A DNA stretch of 64,000 nucleotides, from contig NC_056545.1 in assembly GCF_910596095.1 (NCBI RefSeq), forward strand, positions 24,079,067 through 24,143,066, read 5' to 3'. A model generated the notes under the pieces. The model had not been told where the DNA came from, did no database searches, and saw only the letters and a program-made list of their open reading frames with translations. How positions within the stretch are numbered: the first letter of the stretch is position 1; every line of letters starts with the position of its first letter. Positions 1 to 11,153 of the stretch are shown one piece after another. The position numbers and the translations under genes were made by a program. The stretch is from Thunnus maccoyii. Taxonomy: Eukaryota; Chordata; Actinopteri; Scombriformes; Scombridae.

Positions 1-478
1 AGTGAAACTAAATGTTACGCTGTCAAAATTAAGGACAATTTTTGCACCATCTGCTCATGTTTAAGTCAAACACATATTTTCTTCATCAAAATAATTCCTG
101 CCTAAGAAAACTAGGCATTGGGAAAGATGCACCTCAGTAAACATGACCATAGAACGATGAGGGGTAGACTCAAAGTATGTCCTGAGGTTAATTAGATTAT
201 CAGTTATTATCAAGTAGAAAATCTCAGCGAAATTCCTTACTAACAAACATCCACTTTTTACACTTTCCCCCCACATTAGTTGGAGCAGGTTGTATGTACA
301 CATAATACACTTGTCTAGCAGAATAGTCTACTCCTCATGCATGCCTTCTAACATGTTTCATGCAAACATTTCACACAGTCATTCACAGTGTATTAAGTTG
401 AGTCACCTGTTTATTGAAATGCAAAAGTTAATATAGGATTGGAAGTAATTGTCTGTAACTATCTCTTGCTCTGTTTAG
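1..478 (+). other. npm1: npm1 intron 2 (partial)
   Basis: AT-rich sequence upstream of the first visible npm1 exon. It ends in a pyrimidine-rich acceptor with AG at 477-478. No earlier npm1 exon was recognised here, so the remaining 5' exons lie beyond the window edge. Confidence 0.75.
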
Positions 479-598
479 GCCTGTGTGGACCCCAGCACAA
501 AAGATGAACTTCACATGGTGGAGGTGGAAGGACAAGACACAGAGGGTCAGAAAATCAAGGCAGCACTGGTTTCACTCAGGCCCTCAACCCTTCCAAGT
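479..598 (+). CDS. npm1: npm1 exon 3 (nucleoplasmin core)
   Basis: 120 nt, phase 0 at both ends. It encodes 40 residues beginning [18 protein letters not shown], matching the KDELHIVEAE strand of the human core. Acceptor AG is at 477-478 and donor GTGAG at 599. Confidence 0.95.
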
Positions 599-3500
599 GT
601 GAGTAAAGTTCTTTTATCTACACTGTAAATGTCCTCTCATTGTGCTGAGTTTTCTCTTCAGCTCTCACACCCACACAGTCAAAAGCTGTATTTGTTCAGT
701 CATGCTACTCTGTTGCTTTTATGTAATGCTGCCACCAATCTTGACATTTTTGGATTTCATCACCACATTCGGCTCAGAAAATTAATACTTTACTTTTTTT
801 TTTAATGCTGCTCTGTGTAAAAAAAAAAAAAAAAAAAAAAAATTTATAACCAATATATCAAGGTTATTGAACTCCAGACTCGTAAGAGCACCTATTTAGT
901 GCAGTGTGCACCTTTAAAACACTGTGCAACATGAAGATGGTTTGCTAACTGCAGTGGTTGTTGCAGGTGTGTCTCGGTGGTTTCACAATCACGCCCCCAG
1001 CAGTTTTCCGTCTGAAGGCAGGTTCTGGTCCGATCCATATCAGTGGACAACACCTTGTCAGTAAGTATTTGTTGCACAGATAGAGGGATGTTTTAACTAG
1101 TCTGGAAAAAAAGCTGTGTGTATATTATTAGTGTCTGGTAGATTTATTTTTGGGATTGCGAAGGTTTATTCATGAGTAACTGATGTCAGAAGTCTTTTTT
1201 TTTTTGTAATGGTAAAAATGTCTGTTTTGTTTTAGTGGTATGCTTTGAATCTTGTCGTAACAATTCCAAATTGCTCTTAAAGTGATGGAAGCTGATCAGT
1301 CTTTTTATGAAGACGACGACGATGATGATGAGGAAGAGGAAGATGTCAAAACATCAAAGAAAAGACCTGCTTCCTCCCCCGCCCTCAAGTCTCAGGTTTG
1401 TTTGACATCTTTTGCAGTTTCAGTTAAAAATTTGTCAAAATTCAAATGACCATAACTCTCATTTGACACCCTTTTTTACAGAAAAAAATGAAAATGGACG
1501 TGGAGGATGATGATGATGACGATGACGAAGACGATGATGATGAGGATGATGAGTGAGTGTTGAGCTTCACACACATTAACAGGCTATTCTAACCTTTTCA
1601 GATTACATACACTCAAACACAGTGGCGCTCAAAAACTTCACTAAAATCAAAAACTTTGTCAAACTAATCAACACTTTTAGTCAATGATATCTCTAAAATA
1701 TAATATAGGCTACAAGTCAAAAATGGTCCAAATTTAATGTCTTAACAGGTTTTGAGGTCTGGTGACTGTAGGTTAAGACATGTAAAATGACAGTCCTGTC
1801 TCTTCCTTGGACTTCAGACAGGCACAGCTTCACTGCATGTTTAGGTCACTGTCCTGCTGGGAAATGAAGCCACTTCTGATCTTGATGCCAGCAGACATGG
1901 CAGGCATCTGCAGAACAAAGAGGGTCTAATTTTCCTCCAGCATGATGTTGCCTCTGCAGTTTAAAAACTCAAGAGCTCAGCAAAAAATCTCTCACATTAG
2001 CATTTTTCCATCATGTTTGACTGTATGTTTTATGCACCGTTGCTTTAGCATTCAGACATGATTCTCATGGGCTAAAAGATGTTTTGAACCTAAAAGAAAA
2101 ATCCCTTTAGGCAGCTGCATTACATTTTGATATGATTTGGTCCTTGTTAAACATTAAAGTGGTTCAAAAACGACTACTTGTCTGTTTGGCAGTGTGGTTT
2201 TGGTTTTGAGTGGTGTTGTGTCTGGAAGGTGTAGGGGGCTTTTTGATCAGCTGGCTCTGTGTCGCAGATGCGGATAATGCTCTAAATATGTTAGCTGGAT
2301 TTATACCTTTTTAGATGTGCATGGTTTTTCTATAAATGTAAATGAAATTGGCTTGTATATATAGGAGTTGTTAATTTTGTTTATCCTTAGTTTTTTGCTT
2401 AAAGACCAAAACCGTTCACATCACATGTAAAGAACATCTAAGCATAGTGTGTGTTGGCATATGAACAAAAGAAATGATGAAACAATTGGAAAAAAATCAG
2501 ATTATTATAATCTCCTAAGTCTTTCTATAAAATCCAAAAATTATCTGCGTCAGTTTTCAGTAACTTCTCAAGTATCAACAGAAAATAGATGTATTAATTT
2601 GCGATAAATGATGAAAGCTAATATTTCCAATTAGACATCACAACTGCTCCCTTTCTGTCTTTTTGTAATATTTAAGGTGTTTTTTGTATTTTTAGGGATG
2701 ATGATGATGACGAAGATGATGAGGACGAGGAGAGCGAGGAAGAAGAAACACCTGTTAAGGTAAGCAGCTATCATATACATTTTTGGTGATTCCAGCTGAA
2801 TGAACTTGCAGTCCTCTCTCACTAACAATTTCATATTTATAACAGGCCAAGCCAACACCATCCAAAAAAGCCCCTGCCCAGAATGGCAAGAGCTCTAAAG
2901 CCGGCACTCCAGCCGCAAAGCAGGTAACGACTGAATTTTTCCAGTTTGAAAAATAACTTTTAAACATGATCTCTTCTCTCGTTGCTAACACACAAACCTA
3001 ACGTTCATTACAGGAAAAGACGCCTAAAGGAAAGGGTGAGAAGTCACCTAAAACCCCACCAACCCCAAAGGGAAATTTAACAATTCCTGAGATTAAGGAC
3101 AAGTTGATGGAGGCCGTGAAGAAGGTTGGTGTTCTTAGAGGTCCTTTTTAAAAATCTATATATTATTACTATGGTTTTCCTCCATTTGAAAAGGTAAAAG
3201 AATATTTTATTTGCTCATTAATTGAAATTCTCTCCGTTTTACAGGGAGTGACGCTGCCTAAAGCCCAGCCCAAGTTTGAGAACTTTGTGAAGCACAGCTA
3301 TAAAGTATCAGACGGCAAGGTATAGTACTGAGTTCATGGTGCCCTGATACTGCTCTTATCAGTCACCAGTGTTGAGAAGGTTACTTTTGAAATGTAATCA
3401 GTTACAGATTACTAGTTACCTTGTTAAAAATGTAATAAGTAATGTAACTATTTTACTTACTTCATCAAAGTAATGCAACTTATTAAATTTGATCACTTTT

Positions 3501-6432
3501 TTTATTTCTTTTCTAACAAATGTTTTAAATGTTTTAAACTGGGCAGTAAAGCTGTAAAGTCCTAAAAACATCTATTTTAAACTATACATTTTTTTTTAAA
3601 CTCACAAAAGTACTCAACTGATTACTGTCAGACTTTCATCAGAAGTTCTTCAATATAACTTGAATTAAGATTGGAAAGTTTTGATTTTAAGGCACATCCA
3701 ACACAAATAAATCAACTCAATTCAGTTTATTTAGCACCTTTTCATATAAACGCACAGCCCAAGGGGTTTCACACAGCAAGATTAAAACAGACAAAAAATA
3801 AGACCAAAAATAGGTTTTGAATTTTGTTAATTTGTCACTTCCTGTGCCCTAAGGAGGGTTTTTTTCCTGGTTACTAACTGAAACCTGAAATCACTTTCAG
3901 CAAACAGGAAAACTGAGAAACACAGAATGGTTTGGTCTTAAGTGTTGCAGCCCTGTGAGTCAGACTGATGTGGCGTTTCATGTTTAATAAATACTTTAAT
4001 AAATGCAGGATTTCACATTTGGCCCATGTTTTAAGTCCTTGTGCACTGTCTAACCAGTTCTATAAAGTTGGTCGTGTGTGCATAAATAAAAGTATATCTA
4101 AAATATTGATTTTTAACAAAAAGAAAATTACAGGAAACATTTACTTGTTACATTTTTCAGCTGTCAACACACTATTGAAGTAAATCAGTTGATATCACAA
4201 AAATAAAGAATTGATACCCAGCCCTAACTATCAAATAAAACAATTATTGAATAAGTGTGAAGTAGGGAGTGTGTGTCCCTGTGCACTGTGTATCTGCTTC
4301 TTGGATAGGTGTGTGTGTTGTCAGTCTATAAGATTAGGTGTAGATGTTACAGTATAATTCTGTTCCAAGTTTGATTTTTAGTGCAGTAGCTAAGTGTCCA
4401 CACACCAAATATCAGTCATGCTGCATGTAGTGCCAGTTACTGTTTGTTGTAGTGGAGCAGTAAGACCTGTTGCATGTGGTCATGCCTCTATGACCAAAAA
4501 GATGCTCAACAGGAGCATTAGAAGCCTCCCCTCCGCCCTGTAAAGCAGTCAACCAAAGGGAAACTATTGTTGAGAGCCAATAACCAATCGTGTAAAGTAT
4601 GTGTTCAATATTAAATACATTTTGGAGAAGTCAAAAAACGTACAGGACAAACTAATAGAGATATATTCAGATTTGTCCACTAGATGGCGTTTCAGGTTTA
4701 TTTTGTTGTGGTGGGGACATGGAGAGGAATACAGCAGGGTCGGTTTTACTGAGAATCTGTCTCGTCTCAGTGACCCATCAGTTTCTGTGACCTGCAGTGA
4801 TGGAGAAAGTACTTAGATCCTTAACTTAAGTAAAAGTATCAATACCACAATGTAAAAATACTTGATTACAAGTAAAAATCCTGCATTAAGATCCTACTTA
4901 AGTAAAGGTACAGAAGTATTACCAGTATAAAAGTAAAAGTACTTGTTTTGCAGAAAATCAGGCTGTGACTGATATAAATCTAACAAAGTACATTATTAAT
5001 ACTGATATGATATTTATTTATATCAGTCAGAGCTAGACTGGGAACCAGACAAAAAGCACAGTATGCATATGACTATCAAGTCTGTTGATGCCCTGTAGAA
5101 GGACCAGAAGAATATAAACTGTATTGAACACTCAATTTAAGAGAATTTAAGGCTTTATTGCAGCCATGGACACATTCAGCTGAAAGTCACCAGTTAACAG
5201 TTACTCATTAAACCGAAACACTGGCTATGGCAGCGGGGGGTACTTTTCCACAGGCCTGACACTAAGCATTTTGTTGTTGACAGCATTTTCACTGCTGGTA
5301 AACAAGCTGTACAGTAATGTTAGATTCCTTTTCTAATTTCTTGGTGAACATACTGTTGAATTTCCAGCACTGAAAGGCATTCATGTTAGATGACATGCTC
5401 ACCCGCCTTGATGTGGTCGGCTGCAGGCTGCTCGCACTTGCAGGTCTTCCTATCGCTGAGCATTCATGCACGGTGATTTGGCAAAAAGATGCAAAGCAAC
5501 AGAATGAATATTATATTCTACATATAAGCTTTTTAAGAAAAAAGAACATATATAGATGTTACCCCCTTGTAATTACAAACATGATTAGTAACTAATTGAA
5601 TTACATATTTTTCTCAGTAACTGTAAGGGATTACAATTACATTTGTTTTATAATTTATGTAATGCTGTCACGTGTAACTAGTGACTCCACAACACTGTCA
5701 GTCACCCATTGTTGTCCTAAATGATCTTGGAAAATTAATCAGGAAACTGTTTATTATGAGTTCAGTTGCTACCTAAAGTTGATTTTAAATTTGAACACGA
5801 CTTGTTAACATTAACAAATCTGAAGCTGCTTATCTGAGTGAAGTCTGTCGTTTGACATTTTCAAATTACTGACTTATTTTATGGAGTAAAGAAGCCAGAT
5901 GCTCAGTTTCGTGTGTAGCCTGAAACAATTTAATCAAGATGTAGGCCTTTTCAATCCAATATTCAGCTATTACACTAAAAGCTATAACATGTCTTGAATT
6001 ATACTACTTTCATTGCATTACAGATGTGTCTTCTCATTTCGAGAATTTGACTGGAAGACAAATGTAACCAGTGATCTTGCATGTATAATGGCTCTCTATG
6101 CAGTCTCTCTCTGTGTCTTTTAGTCCATTCATTGATATCACCACAGAGGAGTGCCAAAGTCTATTAAATCCAGGGGCTGTAATGTGGAAGTAAATGCACT
6201 GAATTCCTTGATCATGTAGAGGAGCTAAAAAGAAAAGATTCACACAGGAAGTGAAAGTGCAGATTTACCTTTCTACATTTTAATTACTACATGAAACTAC
6301 ATGCACCACATGCTTGAGCCATGAAGTCAACAACCAGCTTGATTGACATGTTTTTTGTTGTTGTTTTTTTTTTGTCTTCAGGCTGTTGCAGAGCTGTGGA
6401 AGTGGAGACAGACAGTGAAGGATCCTAAATAA
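479..6432 (+). CDS. npm1: Nucleophosmin (NPM1), spliced gene, 5' end outside window
   Basis: Nucleophosmin is an abundant nucleolar histone and ribosome chaperone that forms pentamers and shuttles between nucleus and cytoplasm. Nine coding exons splice in frame: 479-598, 967-1060, 1283-1395, 1482-1552, 2696-2759, 2846-2923, 3014-3124, 3245-3319 and 6382-6432, giving 777 nt (258 residues plus stop). All junctions are GT-AG. Visible parts: the end of the nucleoplasmin core ([10 protein letters not shown], then [19 protein letters not shown] and SGQHLV), long Asp/Glu tracts, a Lys/Pro-rich basic linker, and the C-terminal three-helix domain ending in [13 protein letters not shown]. The two tryptophans match the pair needed for nucleolar localisation in human NPM1. 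The first exon seen corresponds to human exon 3, so the N-terminus (human exons 1-2) lies left of position 1. The three-part architecture distinguishes it from NPM2 and NPM3. The a/b paralogue was not assigned. Confidence 0.96.
819..842 (+). repeat. Poly(A) run, 24 bases
   Basis: Uninterrupted A24 in the npm1 intron between exons 3 and 4. Length is likely polymorphic. Confidence 0.9.
967..1060 (+). CDS. npm1: npm1 exon 4 (nucleoplasmin core)
   Basis: 94 nt, starting in phase 0 and ending with one base of the next codon. It encodes [20 protein letters not shown] and then [10 protein letters not shown], the last core strands. Donor GTAAGT is at 1061. The length fits my recollection of the human exon. 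Confidence 0.95.
1283..1395 (+). CDS. npm1: npm1 exon 5 (first acidic tract)
   Basis: 113 nt. It completes a split ATG codon and encodes [19 protein letters not shown] followed by a short basic segment (KKRP) with the character of a nuclear localisation signal. The acceptor AG is at 1281-1282 after a modest pyrimidine tract. Donor GTTTGT is at 1396. Confidence 0.9.
1482..1552 (+). CDS. npm1: npm1 exon 6 (acidic tract)
   Basis: 71 nt, phase 0 start. It encodes KKMKMDVE followed by an almost pure Asp/Glu run. The donor GTGAGTG at 1553 overlaps an in-frame TGA that would be read only if the intron were retained. Confidence 0.92.
2696..2759 (+). CDS. npm1: npm1 exon 7 (acidic tract end)
   Basis: 64 nt. 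The first base completes a GAG codon. Then comes [21 protein letters not shown], the end of the acidic histone-binding region. Acceptor AG is at 2694-2695 and donor GTAAGC at 2760. Confidence 0.93.
2846..2923 (+). CDS. npm1: npm1 exon 8 (basic linker)
   Basis: 78 nt, phase 0 at both ends. It encodes a Lys/Pro/Ala-rich linker starting [18 protein letters not shown]. Because it is symmetric, skipping it would keep the frame. Human NPM1 has an isoform that skips the equivalent exon. Confidence 0.93.
3014..3124 (+). CDS. npm1: npm1 exon 9
   Basis: 111 nt, phase 0 at both ends. It encodes [20 protein letters not shown] and then the first helix of the C-terminal domain ([14 protein letters not shown]). 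Donor GTTGGT at 3125 is a weak but valid GT site. Confidence 0.94.
3245..3319 (+). CDS. npm1: npm1 exon 10
   Basis: 75 nt, phase 0 at both ends. It encodes [20 protein letters not shown] and VSDGK, the second helix of the C-terminal domain. Donor GTATAG is at 3320. A 3.06 kb intron containing a hAT insertion follows. Confidence 0.95.
3700..3815 (-). repeat. LINE-like 3' end fragment nested in hAT
   Basis: On the + strand the stretch has the pattern TTTATTTAGCACCTTTTCATA followed by a CCCAAGGGGTTTCACAC block. This parallels the antisense 3' end of the L2-like LINE at 23.55 kb. It is probably a 3' fragment of a related LINE or LINE-mobilised SINE. Confidence 0.45.
4795..4960. repeat. AGTA-rich dispersed repeat
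   Basis: Begins CAGTGATGGAGAAAGTACTT and continues with many AAGTAAAAGTA / AAGTACTT motifs, the style of another fish hAT-type miniature family. A matching right end was not found, so it is probably a fragment inside the larger hAT copy. Confidence 0.45.
6382..6432 (+). CDS. npm1: npm1 last coding exon
   Basis: 51 nt encoding [16 protein letters not shown] and a TAA stop at 6430-6432. LWKWR carries the two tryptophans equivalent to the human nucleolar-localisation pair, mutated in the frameshift form known from leukaemia. The acceptor has a long T tract at 6361-6378. Confidence 0.96.
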   Translation, partial: AVAELWKWRQTVKDPK

Positions 6433-7720
6433 CAGTCTCAGTAGTTTTATGTCTTTTTATGACTTGTTTGTACCCATAACACCTCTCAAACCCTTTGAAG
6501 CCAAACTCCGTGCCTCACACTTGTCAATTCATTCAAAGTCTAGTCCATCTCCAGCTGCCCTTCTGTATGAAGACACTAGAGAGGTGGTGATGTGGATGGT
6601 GACAGTGCACTGGCATCTTTCCAACTCCATCACCCTCTCATCAGGGCAGAGAAACTATTTGGTTTGTTCAATAAACCCTTGGAGAACCAAATTACAAATT
6701 TGCATCTTTGTAAATGTGTAAATAAAATTCTCGCTAGATTGTCAACACCTGATATGGAGGATATCTTCATGTGTTTTTTATATTTACAGTAAAGGTTGAT
6801 TTGGCCTCATGCAGGGACAATAAAAATGTACCTATTTGAAGTTCAATAAACATTAACTTCAAATCTATTTTCAACAGCCAATAAAACATCAGCTAATGGC
6901 CATGGTCGCATTATTTGTCAGATTTGGTAAAGCTGAATATTTGGCTGACATCAGCAGTGACCAGAATATTGATATTGATCTAGCAATATTGATTTGTCTG
7001 ATGCCATTATGAACATAAACACTCTGCACTTTTTGAAAACACAACTCCTGTTGGGTGTGTTTGAATGTTTATGCTATTGTGAGATTCCTAAGGTAAAGAT
7101 CCCATGACGCCAAACTGTCCACTTTGCTTGTTTGAGACACTGTTGTATGAGAATTTTTTTTCTCCCTGTACATTTTCAAACATCTTACCGTCCGGAAATA
7201 ATCAGCCAGTTCTTGGGCAACAAGTTGCATTGACTTTCAAGGGCTAAATGTCAGAAGTGAAGCACCCCACACATTTCAGCAGCATTGGTCTAAGTTTAGA
7301 TTTGTCTGACTGCATTGTGTTGTCTTAACTACTGATAACAAGCCAAATGTTGAGTACTTAGTCTGTAAGTGACTGAATGCATGAAGGAATTAGCAATGAG
7401 TTGTTTCGTTTTTGTTTGAGAGTTGCTTATAACCTTCCAAACCTATAAATGCAGATTTGGAGAATTCATGGAAATGTTCCATGTCATAATGTTCGAAGAA
7501 ATTCCAACCTGTACTCAAGTTGAATAAAATTTTGTGCTCATTTGACCTGTGAAAGTTATATTTAAAATGTTAATGCATGAGGCCTGTTACAGCAGAAGAT
7601 CATTCCATGTTCTGGAGAAACAAGTGTAAGTTTGTATGATTGAAACTATGCTGTGGGTTTGGGTGGACTATCCCAAGATTGATGAAATAAAAATATAATG
7701 TGGATCTGTTGGATAAATGT
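6433..7720 (+). other. npm1: npm1 3' UTR and poly(A) signals
   Basis: Non-coding sequence after the npm1 stop. AATAAA hexamers occur at 6670-6675, 6721-6726, 6819-6824 and 6845-6850, then again at 7523-7528 and 7686-7691. The last is followed by T/G-rich sequence. This suggests a short UTR of about 240-430 nt and possibly a long form of about 1.25 kb. Which site is used cannot be told from sequence. Confidence 0.6.
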
Positions 7721-10140
7721 GGTTATTTGATCATTTTCATCTTGATTTGATTTTTTTAAAATTACTATTAAAAGTTCAAGAACACAAAGTTGTGTCTGAT
7801 GTTTCTTTGACATCCAATATCAAATTGAACATATCTTTTGAACTTTGTACTAATAAGTGTAGTCTACACAGCCATCTTACCTAATATTCTAAATGGCTTG
7901 ACAGCCGTGTGCATGTAGGCAGGAGTTTGTGTTGCAGAGAGTGCACTTTTAATGAAAGTAATTATTTAAGATGCATGTTCCATCCTGAGGTTCCACAAAC
8001 TACTCAGGAAATATAAAAACAAGTGCGTGTTTAACCTTGAATGTGTCGAAGTCATATAGTAACCAGCAGTCACTGCAAGTGGAGTTATATTTTCATGTTC
8101 ATCCTTTCAGTTTTTTAGTTTAACTCTGAGTTGTGAATACAGATATGTTTTATGTTCTTTTTCCTTCCACTCCTGCATTAAAAGGTATCAGGATGATATT
8201 AAGTCAGGTTAAGTTAAGAGATCAGTAGGAATCCAGTTAACATCATGCTTTTATGTAGCTGGATCATCAGTCTCTTATTAATCAGATTCTGTTTGTGTTT
8301 TGTATCCAGTCTAATTATTGCACCATGGGCCCAAAATTCCACTTAATCACATCTTTATCTCCAGTATTTACCCCACTGACAAAAATGCTCTTACTCTCAA
8401 TAAGACAGTCATGATGGCTGGAAGGACTCCATTTAGCGTGTCCATGTATTTATATTATGACAGCTTGGGTAGTGGGTTGATTAACAATAAGGCCACTTCA
8501 AGACTGTTAAATCGTATCTGCTCATTTTTGCCTTTAATGGTCCAATAAATGACCACTCGAACAGAGCAGTGCATCATTTACTGTCAGGGTGAGAAAAAGG
8601 TGATGGACTAATAATTTATCATCATCATGAAGTGATTTTGTAGCACAGAAATCTATGTTGTGATGGCCTGGATTTACTGTGATAAGTAGCCTCACTTTAC
8701 TGATTAGATTAGATGTGCCAACAGATGTTTTTATCAGAATTTATGCAATGAGGCAAATGTTTTCCAATAAAAAGTTGCATTTTAAATTCCAGCAGAAAGA
8801 GGGAAGAACTCCTCCCATCTGCAAGAATGAGAGGGAAAATATTTCACATGAAATGTTCAATTGATTAATATATCGACTAAGTATAGTCCTACTCTGTTAT
8901 TATCATTACCTACATTAAGGATGACTTTCTTCCCTGAAAAGGCGCAATATTCTTACCACAATGTGGGTATAAAATCTTCTGGTAGTAGAAGGAAATAGTT
9001 CTCGTGTGGTTGCATTGTGTGAGTTTATAGGACAGAGACAGACTGGGGTCAGAAGGTTTGGCCACTTAGGAGTGAAATCATTTTCATTATTACTTTCATG
9101 ATCTGGCCTGAGGGGAGGGAAGAATGAGTGATTAGAGAGTGGCAGACAAAATGAGAACAGAGAAAAAGGAGAACTAGAGCAAGACACTGCTGGATCTTAT
9201 AAATCACAAAAATCATAACTTCCGGGCACAGAATGACAAAGTGAGGAGAGATGAGGCACAGTGCAAATAGACAGGAAAATTCATAGGAGGAATAAGGAGA
9301 ACTGAGGTGGAAATGCTCCAATGTAGAGAAATATTACTTCAATTTTCCTACATAATGTAACATTTTTGTGTACAATTTATAATATATAGTACATTTAATC
9401 CATACAGTACATAACATCCGCTACAACTGAAAATAGTTACTTATATACACCACAAGGTGGCAATAAAACCAAAGCAACTGTCACTATGTTAGTCATGATG
9501 ATGCTGTGTAACCATCCACCTACAGAAGATGGCTTCCAGCCAGAGAAGTGTGGCCCTGATGATTTTGAATTCTTGCCTCATCATCTGCAACCTGAGACCG
9601 TCATGTTTGTTCACCAACATTTCTAAATGTGTATATATTTTTTTCTAGGGAATTATGTTCATAACAGACCTTTTTCACAGCAGACATTTTGAGTTGTCAA
9701 AGCAGGAAAGCACAGGTGTAACTAATAACATTAACAACTGCTCTGTTCTGTTTAGATGTGCTGTAAGCCAGTATGTACATATGTGAAACCTGCACACATA
9801 AATGCAATGTAGCCATGATTCATTTTATTAATTGCACTGGTGCCTTTTCTGGCATGTTAAAATGTCCGTTTCATAATGTCTGAACATGCCACCTGTTTGC
9901 ATGACTCAGCATGCATGTTGTTGTACTGGTTTTCTATAATGCCAGGTTCAGGACAAAGGTTATGTGTGTCAGAGAAATGCAACATCAACAACAAATGTGT
10001 ATGCAACTTGGGTAATAAATTTGCTCACCATTGCTAGGTAGATTACCTTTGATTGACAGGAATCATTGTGACCACAACTGTAATTCTTGATAGCCTCCGT
10101 TTTGAATTAAAACATTTCCACAAGTCAGAAACAATACATT
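7721..10140. other. Intergenic, convergent npm1 and cldn7 tails
   Basis: No gene, RNA or recognisable transposon was found. The open frames are short, overlap on both strands and lack family features. The stretch separates two genes transcribed towards each other. Confidence 0.6.
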
Positions 10141-10147
10141 TTTCACT

Positions 10148-11002
10148 TTTATTTTATGTACAACATAAATGCAAATCACAATTTAAGTTTTAAAAAACAG
10201 AAACTGATGAGTGCAGCAACAGCTGTTATGACTGAAAAACAGCATAAGCCAAGCCCATTCACAAAGACCAAGTCGACAAATAGTTCACCACATCCGTCAC
10301 ACTGTAAAACAGTAAAAACATTGGCATATTGTAATTTATATAGTTACCATTTCACTCTGGCACTTGATTAAAGCAAAAATAGTCTACAGCAGTACTGAAT
10401 AACTTGTCTTGTTCATATAAATAAGGCACAAATACATTGACATAATGGTAGCAAATTGCTTTACAGGTGCCAGATGAACTATTACTTCCATCATCAAGAG
10501 TAATAAATGACTGAAGAGTTGTCCATTCGCAGATCTGATTTCTATTCAGTGCATTCAAACAGTTGTCCCAAACACACTGTACATTCTAATGCACTGTACA
10601 TTGTAGTATGCAGCAAGTGAAAAATATTTTCTACATACTAAGTTGTACAATATCATGGGTGTTTTCACCTTAATTCAAACTTCAGTGCTTTACAGGTGTC
10701 TACTAAGTGGATACTATACTACACAGCATACAAATCTAAGCACTGATTGTGGTTTTGGACAGGACAAGGCCAATTTGCTCTCTTATGAAGTAAACAGCCA
10801 TTATTTAAAACTTTAATGCATTTGTTAAAATAATATTACAGTAACATCACAGGGTAGACCTGAAGAAACTAAAATACATATAAAAAAGACAGACAGGTAC
10901 TGATCACCTCCTGGGGTACATCTTTTCAAAGTTTCAATCTCTGAGCTGGACTAACATGAATGTCAAAGTGTTCCTTCATCCTCTAACACAGTCTTGTCCC
11001 GT
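10148..11002 (-). other. cldn7: cldn7 3' UTR with poly(A) signal
   Basis: Sequence downstream of the claudin stop on the minus strand. The clearest AATAAA on that strand is at 10153-10148, giving a UTR of about 850-870 nt. Open frames inside it have no protein features. Confidence 0.55.
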
Positions 11003-11153
11003 TCAAACGTATTCCTTGCTGCTGGGGGGTCTGGAGATGGGATACTTTGGTGTGGGTTTGCTTTTCGGGCAGGATGCTGCAAGCATCCCACCTCCGACTA
11101 CAACCAGGAATGATCCGGCCCAGGCGATGAAGATGGCAGACCCGAACTCATAC
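11003..11153 (-). CDS. cldn7: cldn7 exon 4 and stop
   Basis: 151 nt, acceptor AG at 11155-11154. It encodes [14 protein letters not shown], span 4 and a short cytoplasmic tail ending SSKEYV, a PDZ-binding C-terminus (to ZO proteins in known claudins). The TGA stop is at 11005-11003. Confidence 0.95.

Larger units (their letters stand above)
3367..5697. mobile_element. Non-autonomous hAT transposon in npm1 intron 10
   Basis: The element starts CAGTGTTGAGAAGGTTAC at 3367 and ends with the inverted form CAACACTG at 5697. It is flanked by a perfect 8-bp duplication, TCAGTCAC at 3359-3366 and 5698-5705. CAGTG-type ends with an 8-bp target duplication are diagnostic of the hAT superfamily. The termini are rich in GTAACTAGTTAC-like subterminal motifs common in fish hAT families. 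No transposase is recognisable in the 2331 bp. The interior contains other repeats, so it is a nested non-autonomous copy. Confidence 0.9.
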
